The notes under the pieces are model-generated. The model searched no databases, had not been told where the DNA came from, and saw only the letters and a list, made by a program, of their open reading frames with translations. Source: CAZLBC01 sp964557575 (lineage in GTDB: Bacteria > Planctomycetota > Phycisphaerae > SM23-33). Taken from it: a stretch of DNA of 44,841 nt. The translations under genes and the position numbers were made by a program. Positions 15,868 to 24,366 of the stretch are shown here, in pieces. The stretch is taken from contig CAZLBC010000033.1 in the NCBI GenBank assembly GCA_964557575.1, positions 1 to 44,841 on the forward strand, written 5' to 3'. Position 1 is the first letter of the stretch, and each line of letters begins with the position of its first letter.

Positions 15868-16422
15868 TCAGCCCGCGGTCGCTTTATCCAGGGCCGCCCG
15901 GTACGCCGCGGCGTCCTTCGCGCCCTCGATCCGCGACGTGATTTCGCCTCCCGCGAACACGAGTACGAGCGGGATGCCGCTGACGTCGTACTCGCGCGCT
16001 ATTTCCTTTGCGTCGTCGACGTCGACGGCCACGAATGCGACGCGATCCGCGTATTCGGCGGCGAGTTTCTCGATGGTCGGGGCGAGCGCCTTGCAGTACC
16101 CGCACCACGCGGCGTGAAACTCCACGAGGACGGGCTTATCGGCTTCGAGCACCTGCTTGTTGAAAGCCTGCCGGGTGGCAACATCCACGATCACCGATTC
16201 CCCGGCCTCTGTCGCGGCGTTTGTTCCCCCGGCTTTTTTTGTGTCGTCACAGCCGATCATCAACACGAAAGCGGCGCCGAGAAAGAGCCCGAGAAGACCG
16301 CTCCGCCAGGGGGTGCAGGTCAACGGACAGGTCCCGCCGCTGCACCGGCTGATATATCCCAGCGCCGCGCCGCCGGCGAGACCGAGCACGCTCCCGATCA
16401 ATATGTTAAGCCATATAGCCAT
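15868..16422 (-). CDS. Membrane thioredoxin with N-terminal DUF6132-like domain
   Basis: The product is 184 aa. Two hydrophobic helices (about 4-24 and 40-57) bracket RCSGGTCPLTCTPWRSG, which looks like the small DUF6132 family (Cys27, Cys32, Cys36). A thioredoxin domain follows from about residue 78, with active site AAWCGYC (Cys107, Cys110) and cis-Pro in VSGIPLVLVF. An outward-facing reductant is likely, though topology is not certain. AAAAGGAGA precedes the ATG at 16422; an upstream in-frame stretch is rejected for that reason. It is divergent from the 800-aa thioredoxin-fold protein, sharing a 161-bp gap. Confidence 0.85.
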   Translation of the reverse strand: MAIWLNILIGSVLGLAGGAALGYISRCSGGTCPLTCTPWRSGLLGLFLGAAFVLMIGCDDTKKAGGTNAATEAGESVIVDVATRQAFNKQVLEADKPVLVEFHAAWCGYCKALAPTIEKLAAEYADRVAFVAVDVDDAKEIAREYDVSGIPLVLVFAGGEITSRIEGAKDAAAYRAALDKATAG

Positions 16423-16583
16423 GATTGATCTCCTTTTCTTTACAAACACATTGAATACCGTCATTCCTGTTAACGTCCTCGCCGGGGTGCGGGTTCCGTC
16501 GATTGCGGAATCGGCGCGCCCGCCGTTGTGGAACGCCATGCGGAGTCTCTTCGTTCAGTACAGTGGAATGAAAGGAAACAATC

Positions 16584-18986
16584 ATGTTTTGTTATAGCGA
16601 AGTACTGATCCCCGGCGTGCTCTGCGCCATCCCCCTTCTGCTGATCATGGCGTCCGGCCCCGGCCGCGGCGGAGAACAGGACAGCCCTTCGCCTGTTCCG
16701 GCGGAGGACGCGGAATCGCCCGCGGGCGACGGCGATGAATGCAACCGCCTGGCCGGGGAGTCCAGCCCGTACCTGCTGCAGCACGCCCGCAATCCCGTGG
16801 ACTGGTACCCCTGGTCCGACGCGGCGTTCGCAAAGGCGAAAAAGGAGGACAAACCCGTGTTCCTGTCGGTGGGGTATTCCACGTGCCACTGGTGCCACGT
16901 GATGGAGACCGAGTCGTTCGAACGCGCGGACGTCGCCGCAATACTCAACGAGCACTACGTGGCGATCAAGGTGGATCGCGAGGAACGGCCCGCTATCGAC
17001 CACGTCTACCTGCTCGCCACGCAGATCATGGCCGGACGGGGCGGCTGGCCGAATTCGGTCTGGCTGACACCGGAGGGCAAGCCGTGGTTTGCCGGTACCT
17101 ATTTCCCCCGCGAGGACATGCGCGGCCGCCCCGGGTTCAAGACGATCCTGAAGGAACTGGCATCCGCCTGGCGGACCCGGCGGGACGAGCTGGAGCAGCG
17201 CGCGGAGAAGGTGGCCGGCTTCATCGAACAATACGCAGCCTACGAAGAACACGGTCCGCCGGCCGCACTCTCGCCGGCCTTGCTTACGCGGGCAGCCGCG
17301 GCGGCGAAAAACGAATTCGACCAACAGAACGGCGGTTTCGGCGGCGCGCCGAAATTCCCGCCCCACGCGCGGCTGCGGTTCCTGTTTGCCGAGCATGAAC
17401 GGACCGGTGACCGTGAGATTCTCGATATGATCACCCGCACGCTGGACGCCATGGCGCTCGGCGGCATCCGCGATCACCTCGGGGGCGGTTTCCACCGGTA
17501 TGCCACCGACCGGCGTTGGTTTGTGCCCCACTTCGAGAAGATGCTCTACGACAACGCGCAGCTCGCCCGGTCGTATACCGACGCCTTCGCGGTCACCGGC
17601 GACGACCGCTACCGCCGGGTGGCGGCGGATATCTTCGAATGGGTGCGGCGTGAAATGACCGGGCCGGGCGGCGGATTCCACGCGGCCCTGGACGCCGACA
17701 GCGAAGGCGGTGAGGGATTGTTCTACCTCTGGAAAAAGAGCGAGATCGTCGACATACTCGGCGACCGGGACGGCCCGTTGTTCTGCGAGGTCTATGGCGT
17801 CGTCGCCGCGGGGAACTACCGTGAAGAGGCGACCGGCGAGCGGAACGGCCTGAATATCCCGTATCGCAGGCGGCCGCTTGACAAAATCGCCCGGGATCGG
17901 GGGGAAACGCCCGCCGCATTCGAACAACGGGTGGAAGCGATGCGGCAGAAACTCCTCGCCCGCCGCGCGGAGCGGGGCCGCCCCCACACGGACGACAAGA
18001 TCCTGGCGGCGTGGAACGGCCTGATGATTTCATCACTGGCACGCGCGGGGAACATACTGGGCCGGCCGGACCTGACGGCGGCCGCCGAAAAGGCCGCCGG
18101 TTTCGTGCTGGAGAACATGGTCCGGGACGGAACGCTCCTGAGGAGCTGGCGGGCGGGAACGGGCGGCGGGCCGGCCTACCTCGACGATTACGCATTCATG
18201 GCCGAGGGCCTGCTGGACCTCTACGAGACGACCGGGCGAACGCAATGGTTGAAGCGGTCGGCATCCCTAGCCGACGCGATCATTGAAGACTTCGCCGCCG
18301 GCGACGCCGGCGGCTTTTTCCTGACATCCGGCAAACACGGCGCACTGATCGGGCGGGTCATGGATCCCACGGACGGGGCCGTTCCCGCGGGCAACGCCAT
18401 CGCCGCATCGGTCCTGGTCAGGCTCGCCGCCCACACGAATACAGAGACGTACCGCAACGCGGCGGGAACAACGCTCCGTTCGTTCGCCGGCCTGATGCAA
18501 ACAAGTCCCGCGGCCACGGCGTCGCTCCTGGTGGCAACCGGACAGTACCTTGAGGCCGCCGGTTCGTCCGGAACAGCGGTGGTCACGGTTGAACCGCACA
18601 TCGCCGCGCCGCGGGGCGCGGCCGGCGAGATGGTAACGCTGGCAACGACCGTTACAATACGCCCCGGCTGGCACATCAATGCGGCCGCCCCCGGCGGCGA
18701 TCGGGGACCAGTGGAACTGCGGGTGGACGCCGGAAAGGACGTGACCCCCGGAGAGACGGTCTTTCCCGACGCGAAGGAAGTGCCACTTTCCTTCAGTGAC
18801 GAGCCACCGGCGGTCTATAGCGGAACGATAACGCTGACGACGCCATTGGAAATCGCCCCCGACGCCGCCCCGGGCCCGCGGACGGTCGCCGTGACGGTCG
18901 CCGCCCGGGCGTGCAATCAGACCGAGTGCATCGCGCCGGCGGAATACACGGGAAAGACGGCAATTGAAATAGGGCCTGCTGAATGA
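16584..18986 (+). CDS. YyaL/SPATA20-type thioredoxin-fold protein with C-terminal DsbD-alpha-like domain
   Basis: The product is 800 aa. A signal or anchor helix (residues 5-22) is followed by a DUF255 thioredoxin domain (NRLAGESSPYLLQHARNPVD; STCHWCHVM with Cys101 and Cys104). An alpha/alpha-barrel follows (HFEKMLYDNAQLARSY, DDKILAAWNGLMI). The last 135 residues form a separate beta-rich domain like the N-terminal domain of DsbD, with PGWHINAAAPGG and a Cys pair in ARACNQTECIAP. Most YyaL proteins have 670-700 residues and lack this domain. The fusion suggests thiol-disulfide exchange outside the cytoplasm. AAAGGAAA precedes the ATG. It ends 1 bp from the convergent sigma factor gene. Confidence 0.87.
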   Translation: MFCYSEVLIPGVLCAIPLLLIMASGPGRGGEQDSPSPVPAEDAESPAGDGDECNRLAGESSPYLLQHARNPVDWYPWSDAAFAKAKKEDKPVFLSVGYSTCHWCHVMETESFERADVAAILNEHYVAIKVDREERPAIDHVYLLATQIMAGRGGWPNSVWLTPEGKPWFAGTYFPREDMRGRPGFKTILKELASAWRTRRDELEQRAEKVAGFIEQYAAYEEHGPPAALSPALLTRAAAAAKNEFDQQNGGFGGAPKFPPHARLRFLFAEHERTGDREILDMITRTLDAMALGGIRDHLGGGFHRYATDRRWFVPHFEKMLYDNAQLARSYTDAFAVTGDDRYRRVAADIFEWVRREMTGPGGGFHAALDADSEGGEGLFYLWKKSEIVDILGDRDGPLFCEVYGVVAAGNYREEATGERNGLNIPYRRRPLDKIARDRGETPAAFEQRVEAMRQKLLARRAERGRPHTDDKILAAWNGLMISSLARAGNILGRPDLTAAAEKAAGFVLENMVRDGTLLRSWRAGTGGGPAYLDDYAFMAEGLLDLYETTGRTQWLKRSASLADAIIEDFAAGDAGGFFLTSGKHGALIGRVMDPTDGAVPAGNAIAASVLVRLAAHTNTETYRNAAGTTLRSFAGLMQTSPAATASLLVATGQYLEAAGSSGTAVVTVEPHIAAPRGAAGEMVTLATTVTIRPGWHINAAAPGGDRGPVELRVDAGKDVTPGETVFPDAKEVPLSFSDEPPAVYSGTITLTTPLEIAPDAAPGPRTVAVTVAARACNQTECIAPAEYTGKTAIEIGPAE

Positions 18987-18987
18987 T

Positions 18988-19539
18988 TTACCGCCGGCCG
19001 ATAAAGCCGTACTCCCGGGCGTGGTCATAAAGTTCTTTGCGCAAGGCGGCCCGGGACCGGCTCGTCCTGCTCTTGACCGTGCCGACGGGGACACCCATGA
19101 TCTCGGCCACATCACTGTGTTCCAACTGCTCGACGTCCACGAGCAGGAGTGTCATCTTCTGGTCGTCCGGAAGCCGGCCGAGGGCATCGATGACCTGCTG
19201 GTCGGAAAATTGCTCGATAAGGTCGGCCGTGCCGGACCATTGCTGACTGTCTTCACCGTTTGCTTTGACGGGGTGCTCATCCTCAAGCGGCAGGACGGTG
19301 CCGACCACCTTGCGGTGGCGCAGCTTGTCGATCCATGTGTTGCGAAGTATCCGCATCAGCCATGCCTTGATGTTGGTTCCTTCCCTGAACGAAGAAAAGC
19401 GCTGCAGTGCCTTCAGGTAGGTCGTCTGAACGAGATCTTCCGCCTGCTGCCGGTCCCGGGTGAGCATCACCGCCGCCCGGTACACGCGGTTCAGTTCGGG
19501 TATCGCGATATCTTCGAATTGTTCGGTAGCGGTTACCAT
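18988..19539 (-). CDS. ECF-type RNA polymerase sigma factor
   Basis: The product is 183 aa. Region 2 is RVYRAAVMLTRDRQQAEDLV through FREGTNIKAWLMRILRN, and region 4 is ALGRLPDDQKMTLLLVDVEQ with the helix-turn-helix DVAEIMGVPVGTVKSR. It directs RNA polymerase to a specific promoter set. The ATG at 19539 lies 13 bp after the rrf2 stop, so both are probably on one transcript. No anti-sigma gene is adjacent; a membrane protein of anti-sigma build lies 12 kb away at 31786. Confidence 0.9.
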   Translation of the reverse strand: MVTATEQFEDIAIPELNRVYRAAVMLTRDRQQAEDLVQTTYLKALQRFSSFREGTNIKAWLMRILRNTWIDKLRHRKVVGTVLPLEDEHPVKANGEDSQQWSGTADLIEQFSDQQVIDALGRLPDDQKMTLLLVDVEQLEHSDVAEIMGVPVGTVKSRTSRSRAALRKELYDHAREYGFIGRR

Positions 19540-19552
19540 CCGGCCGTTCTTG

Positions 19553-19993
19553 TCAGATAGAAAAGTTGGCGCACTCTTTCGGGTCGTGTACGCGGGCATC
19601 TTCCGCGAGGTCGGCGATAGTGACCTCATTGAGAACCGTTATCACGGCGCGCATAGCCTTTCGCCACACGGGTCTCGTCACGCAATTCATGTTTCTCTCG
19701 CAGGTGCCGTTTAAACACGGGATCAATTCGATTTTACCTTCCATGGCCGTCAGCACATCCGCAACGGTCACGTCGGCGGCATCGCGGTTAAGAGAATAGC
19801 CGCCCCGGGCCCCCCGGTGACTGCGCACGAATCCCTCGGCCTTCAGCTTGAGAAGCAACTGCTCGACGTAATCCATCGAGATGCCTTCAGACTCCGCCAT
19901 TTCCCGTCGCTTGATGACACCTTTCTCGCGGTGCAGCGCAAGGTAAACCATCAGCCGTGTCGCGTATCGTCCTTTTGTTCCAAGTTCGAGCAT
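19553..19993 (-). CDS. Rrf2-family Fe-S transcriptional regulator (IscR/CymR-like)
   Basis: The product is 146 aa. The winged helix-turn-helix is in LGTKGRYATRLMVYLALHRE and ISMDYVEQLLLKLKAEGFV, followed by the family wing motif SHRGARGGYSLNR. Three cysteines that could bind an Fe-S cluster are at 93, 98 and 104 (C-X4-C-X5-C). IscR has C-X5-C-X5-C and a nearby His; here that position is Arg (TRPVW). It is divergent from nifS-nifU and near cysK, which suggests control of Fe-S and cysteine supply. AGAGAAG precedes ATG 19993; the longer reading frame starting at 20104 runs through AT-rich promoter DNA and is rejected. Confidence 0.9.
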   Translation of the reverse strand: MLELGTKGRYATRLMVYLALHREKGVIKRREMAESEGISMDYVEQLLLKLKAEGFVRSHRGARGGYSLNRDAADVTVADVLTAMEGKIELIPCLNGTCERNMNCVTRPVWRKAMRAVITVLNEVTIADLAEDARVHDPKECANFSI

Positions 19994-20044
19994 GATATTC
20001 TTCTCTCTTTCGTGTTTAGTATACACACGGTATTGTTGTTTTTC

Positions 20045-20052
20045 TTGATCAA
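20045..20052. promoter_or_regulatory. Candidate Rrf2-type operator, site C (core only)
   Basis: TTGATCAA followed by CTATATTAAATTG lies in the 259-bp AT-rich gap between rrf2 and nifS. GGTATTGTTG occurs just before it (20030-20039) and also, inverted, beside site D. The extension fits the other three sites less well. The position suits autoregulation of rrf2. Confidence 0.4.
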
Positions 20053-20165
20053 CTATATTAAATTGTGTTAATAAATCAACATTCATTTTGATAATCTTAT
20101 GCATGCCACCAACATTATTAAGGGAAAATTACAAAAAATGTTGAGCGTAAGGGGGAACTTAAATT

Positions 20166-20178
20166 ACGATAGTATCGT
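20166..20178. promoter_or_regulatory. Palindrome in the rrf2-nifS intergenic region
   Basis: ACGATAGTATCGT is a perfect 6+1+6 inverted repeat, 75 bp before the nifS start. It is separate from the TTGATCAA core and could bind a second regulator. A partial likeness, CACGATAGTATTATCAC, occurs at 26393-26409 upstream of the transposase. Confidence 0.35.
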
Positions 20179-20252
20179 TTGTAATAAACACTAAGCAAAT
20201 TGTATGTCCTCGCTTTTACCCTTTGGCGGTTTGTTCGGCGATGGAGAACACT

Positions 20253-21440
20253 ATGGGAAACAGACACGTCTACATGGATCACAACGCGACCACGCCGCTT
20301 CATCCACGGGTGATTTCCGCGATGTCCGAGGCCATGGAGGTATACGGCAATCCGTCCAGTTTCCACGAGGACGGCAGAATCGCCCGCGAACTGGTCGAAT
20401 CGGCGCGAAGTGAAGCGGCATCCCTGATCAATGCCGCCGAAGACGAAATCGTTTTCACCGGCAGCGGCTCGGAGGCCAACAACACCGTGCTGAATCTCTT
20501 TCCCTGCCCGTCGGCCTGTTCCAAGGCGCAGCGGGGCTGGAGAAGCAAGGTCGTCACCACGAAGATCGAGCACCCCTGCATCCTTGAAACGGCCCGGTGC
20601 CTGTCGATCCGCGGCACCGACGTCGCGTTCGTGGGCATCGACAAAAACGGGCTGGTCGATATCGACGAACTGGAAAACGCCGTCGACGATCAAACCGCGC
20701 TGGTCTCGGTGATGGCCGCCAACAACGAGATCGGCACCATACAGGATATCCGGACGATTGCCAGCCTGGTGCACGAGCGCGGGGCCTATTTTCATACCGA
20801 CGCGGTCCAGGCCGTGGGAAAAATACCCATGGACGTCGTGGAACTCGGCGTCGATTTCCTGTCGTTTTCGGCCCACAAGATGTACGGCCCCAAGGGCGTC
20901 GGCGCGCTTTACGTGGCCAAGGGCGTCCCCTACTGCCCGTACATACACGGGGGGCACCAGGAGCAGGGCCGCCGAGCCGGAACGGAGAATACGCTGGGCA
21001 TCGTGGGTATGGGCACGGCCATAGCCTGCCGGAAGGAAGAAATGGCGGCCGAAGACGCCAGACTGCGGAAACTGCGGGAACGGCTGAAGTCGGGTATCGT
21101 TGAAAACATACCCGACGTGCTGTTCAACGGCGACCAGGAGCGCACCCTGTCCGGGACACTCAATGTGACGTTCACCGGCTGTGAGGGAGAGGCCCTCCTG
21201 CTCTACCTCGACATGGAGGGCATATCGGTGTCGACCGGCTCGGCCTGCTCGTCGGGCTCCCTGGATCCCTCCCACGTCCTTCTCGCCACGGGCCTCGCCG
21301 CGGAATCGGCCCACGGGTCGATACGGTTCAGCCTCGGCCGCGGCAACACCGGGGAGGACGTCGATTACGTGGTCGACCGGCTTATCACCGTGGTAAACAA
21401 GGTGCGGTCGATGTCGTCCGTGTACACCGCGGGAACATAA
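20253..21440 (+). CDS. nifS: Cysteine desulfurase, NifS-type
   Basis: The product is 395 aa, a PLP enzyme giving persulfide sulfur for Fe-S cluster assembly. Motifs: HVYMDHNATTPLHPRV, VFTGSGSEANNTVLNL, the PLP lysine in FSFSAHKMYGPKGVGAL, and the active-site cysteine in VSTGSACSSGSLDPSH. The ATG at 20253 has GGAGA five bases upstream and is preferred over ATG 20241. It is followed 18 bp later by the NifU-like scaffold, so the pair forms a NIF-type assembly unit. It is only moderately similar to the other desulfurase at 6117 (different N-terminus and spacing), so they are not a recent duplication. Confidence 0.93.
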   Translation: MGNRHVYMDHNATTPLHPRVISAMSEAMEVYGNPSSFHEDGRIARELVESARSEAASLINAAEDEIVFTGSGSEANNTVLNLFPCPSACSKAQRGWRSKVVTTKIEHPCILETARCLSIRGTDVAFVGIDKNGLVDIDELENAVDDQTALVSVMAANNEIGTIQDIRTIASLVHERGAYFHTDAVQAVGKIPMDVVELGVDFLSFSAHKMYGPKGVGALYVAKGVPYCPYIHGGHQEQGRRAGTENTLGIVGMGTAIACRKEEMAAEDARLRKLRERLKSGIVENIPDVLFNGDQERTLSGTLNVTFTGCEGEALLLYLDMEGISVSTGSACSSGSLDPSHVLLATGLAAESAHGSIRFSLGRGNTGEDVDYVVDRLITVVNKVRSMSSVYTAGT

Positions 21441-21458
21441 ATGAAACGGAGCGGCACC

Positions 21459-22055
21459 ATGGACTGGGTATACAGCGAAACGGTAAAGGATCACTTCACG
21501 AATCCGCGTAACGTATTTTCACCCGACGAGCATTTTGAGGAAGACGGCACGGGCACGGTCGGCAACGTCAAGTGCGGCGACCAGATGGAGATGCGAATCA
21601 AGGTCGATGCCTCGGGCGAGCGAATCGAGGACTGCCGTTGGCGGACCTACGGCTGCGCGAGCGCGATCGCCAGCACCTCTCTGCTCTCGGAGTACGTGAA
21701 GGGCAAGACGCTGGAAGAGGCGTGGAACATCTCCCCGAAGGATCTCGCCGCCGAACTGGGGGGACTGCCCGAAAACAAGATCCACTGTTCGGTGCTCGGG
21801 GACAAGGCCCTCCGGGCGGCGATCAACGATTACCACAAGCGATCCGGACGGGAGGACCTGGTCCGACAAGACGAGGCAAAGACGATCTGCCAGTGCATGA
21901 ACGTAACGGATCACGACATCGAGGAGGCGGTCCTCGAAGGGGCCCGTACCTTCCTCGAACTGCAGGAACATACGAAGCTGGGAACGGTCTGCGGACAGTG
22001 CAAGGGCGAGGCGGCTGAACTCATGCAGACCTACATCCACATGCACTTTGAATAG
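21459..22055 (+). CDS. nifU: NifU-like Fe-S scaffold (IscU domain plus BFD-like [2Fe-2S] domain)
   Basis: The product is 198 aa. Residues 1 to about 125 form an IscU domain with the three scaffold cysteines in VGNVKCGDQMEM, YGCASAIAS and NKIHCSVLGD. The C-terminal part is a BFD-like [2Fe-2S] domain: ICQCMNVTDHDIEEAV and GTVCGQCKGEAAEL. It lacks the third, NFU-type domain of classical NifU. The ATG at 21459 has CGGAG at good distance; ATG 21441 directly after the nifS stop is an alternative adding six residues. It builds clusters with sulfur from the adjacent NifS. Confidence 0.92.
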   Translation: MDWVYSETVKDHFTNPRNVFSPDEHFEEDGTGTVGNVKCGDQMEMRIKVDASGERIEDCRWRTYGCASAIASTSLLSEYVKGKTLEEAWNISPKDLAAELGGLPENKIHCSVLGDKALRAAINDYHKRSGREDLVRQDEAKTICQCMNVTDHDIEEAVLEGARTFLELQEHTKLGTVCGQCKGEAAELMQTYIHMHFE

Positions 22056-22112
22056 CACTGAAACACCCGTTGCCGACAAGTGCGAAAGCGGAATGCACAA
22101 TGCGCGGTATGC

Positions 22113-22127
22113 GATTATGTTGATCAA
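22113..22127. promoter_or_regulatory. Candidate Rrf2-type operator, site D
   Basis: Read on the minus strand, 22127 to 22113 gives TTGATCAACATAATC, which fits TTGATCAAYWTANTC shared with sites A and B. It lies about 50 bp before the cysK start in a 120-bp gap. The flanking CAATACC is the inverse of GGTATTG beside site C. Confidence 0.5.
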
Positions 22128-22175
22128 CAATACCTTTTTAATCGCAACAGCGTCACAGCGAAAGAACGGTGAATC

Positions 22176-23120
22176 ATGACCTACTGCAACGATAACGCCG
22201 AGTCGATAGGAAACACCCCCCTCGTCAGGATACAGCGGGTCGCCGGCACGGCGGCGACGGTCCTCGGAAAGGTTGAGGGCCGGAATCCCGCCTACTCGGT
22301 CAAGTGCCGTATCGGAGCGTCGATGGTCTGGGATGCGGAAAAGCGAGGCGTCCTCAAGGACGGCATGTCCATCATCGAACCCACCAGCGGCAACACGGGC
22401 ATCGCCCTCGCCTACGTGGGGGCCGCCCGCGGCTACCCGGTGATGCTCACCATGCCGGAGACGATGAGCATTGAGCGGCGCAAACTCCTGGCCGCCTTCG
22501 GGGCAGCGGTCGTCCTCACTCCCGGCGACGAGGGAATGACGGGGGCCATTCAGAAGGCCGAACAACTGGCCGCATCCGAACCGGATCGCTATTACCTGCC
22601 GCAGCAGTTCAGCAATCCCTCGAACCCGGCGATCCACGAGACGACGACCGGTCCCGAGATCTGGGACGCCCTCGACGGGCGGATAGACGTGCTCGTGGCC
22701 GGCGTGGGTACGGGGGGAACGATCACCGGCATCAGCCGCTGCATCAAGAAGACCATGAACCGGGCGATAACCACCGTGGCCGTGGAACCCGCCGACAGTC
22801 CCGTGATCTCGCAGACCATCGCGGACGAAGAACTCGCGCCGGGTCCCCACGCGATACAGGGCATCGGGGCGGGATTCATTCCTGCCGTGCTCGATCTCTC
22901 ACTCGTCGACCGCGTGGAAACGGTGGAAAACGAGGAGGCCGAGGAATACGCCCGGCGACTGGCCCGGGAGGAAGGTATCCTCTCCGGGATTTCGTGCGGT
23001 GCGGCCACGGCAGCCGCCGCCCGGATCGCCGCGGAACCGGCGTACGCGGGCACAACCATCGTGGTGATCCTCCCCGATTCCGGGGAACGGTACCTCTCCA
23101 CGACGCTCTACGAGAAATGA
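22176..23120 (+). CDS. cysK: Cysteine synthase A (O-acetylserine sulfhydrylase)
   Basis: The product is 314 aa, the standard size. It makes cysteine from O-acetylserine and sulfide with PLP. The PLP lysine is Lys43 in EGRNPAYSVKCRIG. The substrate loop is EPTSGNTGIALAYVGAARGY, the phosphate loop GVGTGGTITGISR, and the C-terminal segment GILSGISCGAATAAA. It takes sulfide from the sulfite reductase and O-acetylserine from CysE (34753). It stands alone behind a candidate Rrf2 operator. Confidence 0.95.
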   Translation: MTYCNDNAESIGNTPLVRIQRVAGTAATVLGKVEGRNPAYSVKCRIGASMVWDAEKRGVLKDGMSIIEPTSGNTGIALAYVGAARGYPVMLTMPETMSIERRKLLAAFGAAVVLTPGDEGMTGAIQKAEQLAASEPDRYYLPQQFSNPSNPAIHETTTGPEIWDALDGRIDVLVAGVGTGGTITGISRCIKKTMNRAITTVAVEPADSPVISQTIADEELAPGPHAIQGIGAGFIPAVLDLSLVDRVETVENEEAEEYARRLAREEGILSGISCGAATAAAARIAAEPAYAGTTIVVILPDSGERYLSTTLYEK

Positions 23121-23154
23121 TCGGGCCTGTACATCCCCCGCCGGCTACGCGATA

Positions 23155-24366
23155 ATGCCCGACGCCGCCATGAATTCTGCCGCGGACATAGACAAATCGG
23201 TCGCCGGCCTCCTGCCCCGTGTCACCGACATGCGCCGTGATATCCACGCGCACCCCGAACCGGCTTGCGCAGAACACCGGACCGCGGCCCTCGTTGCCGA
23301 CTTTCTTCAGGCACGGGGCATGCCGGTGCGTACCGGTGTCGGCGGCACCGGCGTCATCGCGGAAGTCACCGGCGACCGGTCGGGACCGGTCGTCGCCCTG
23401 CGGGCCGACTTGGACGCCCTGCCGATTGTGGAGACGTCCGGCACACCCTGGGCCTCCACCGTCGCCGGCGTATCCCACAGTTGCGGTCACGACGGGCACA
23501 CCGCGATACTCGCCGGCACGTGCGCCGCGCTCGCCGAAAACAGGGCCCTGCTGTCGGGCACGGCCAGGGCCGTCTTCCAGCCGGCCGAGGAGGCCGGCAA
23601 CGGGGCCGTCGCGATGATAGCCGGCGGCGCCCTCGATAAGCCCGTGCCGGCGGCGATCTTCGCGGTGCATGCCTGGCCGGGACTGCCGACGGGCCACGTG
23701 GCATCCCTCCCCGGGCAGATGGCGGCGGCAAACGACACGTTTACGCTCACGCTGAGCGGCCGCGGCGGGCACGGGGCGCGGCCCGCGGAAGCGCGGAGCC
23801 CGCTGCCGGCGCTGGCCGACTTTATTCAGCGGGCCGGGACCCTGACCCGTACCGCGAAACACCCGGCGCCGCCCCGCATCGTAAGCGTGTGCGCAGTCCG
23901 CGCCGGCGACCGGCCAAATGTCATCCCCGCCGATGCCGTCGCCGCGGGGACCGTCCGCACGACGGACGAGGACTGCCGGCGGGAAACGCACCGGGAACTT
24001 GCGCGGGTAGCGGAGGCAGCGGCCGCTTCCTGCGGTATATCCGCCGAAATCGATTTTACCGCCTACTGCCCGGCGGTCGTCAATGACCCGGGGCTCTACG
24101 ACCTGTTCGAGCAGGTCGCCGACGAATTCCTCGGCCCCGGCGTACGGTCGCGACGTGCCGAGCCGTCCATGGGTTCCGAAGATTTCGCCCGCTACCTCGC
24201 CGCGGTGCCGGGGCTCCTGGCCAGGATCGGGGTCGGCACCGAAGCGGGCACGCTCCACCACGGCGGATTTGATTTTAACGACGGCGCACTCGGCAACGGG
24301 ATGAAACTCATGGCCGGGCTCGCGATACGCACCCTTGACCTGTACGGAAAGACAGACACGCCATGA
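23155..24366 (+). CDS. M20-family amidohydrolase
   Basis: The product is 403 aa, a zinc-type M20D peptidase (hippurate/N-acyl-amino-acid hydrolase group). Metal and catalytic motifs: RRDIHAHPEPACAEHRT, VALRADLDALPI, SHSCGHDGHTAILAG, VFQPAEEAGNGAVAMI, and the late metal ligand in EPSMGSEDFARYL and HHGGFDFND. The dimerisation domain carries TLSGRGGHGARP. It releases amino acids from N-acyl or related amides; the natural substrate is unknown. Start ATG 23155 is chosen, and ATG 23170 is equally possible. Its end overlaps the next gene by 4 bases. Confidence 0.88.
   Translation: MPDAAMNSAADIDKSVAGLLPRVTDMRRDIHAHPEPACAEHRTAALVADFLQARGMPVRTGVGGTGVIAEVTGDRSGPVVALRADLDALPIVETSGTPWASTVAGVSHSCGHDGHTAILAGTCAALAENRALLSGTARAVFQPAEEAGNGAVAMIAGGALDKPVPAAIFAVHAWPGLPTGHVASLPGQMAAANDTFTLTLSGRGGHGARPAEARSPLPALADFIQRAGTLTRTAKHPAPPRIVSVCAVRAGDRPNVIPADAVAAGTVRTTDEDCRRETHRELARVAEAAAASCGISAEIDFTAYCPAVVNDPGLYDLFEQVADEFLGPGVRSRRAEPSMGSEDFARYLAAVPGLLARIGVGTEAGTLHHGGFDFNDGALGNGMKLMAGLAIRTLDLYGKTDTP

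Noticed and set aside
6117..21440. The two cysteine desulfurase genes as a recent duplication
   Set aside because: They differ in N-terminus, active-site surroundings and much of the sequence. They are separate family members.
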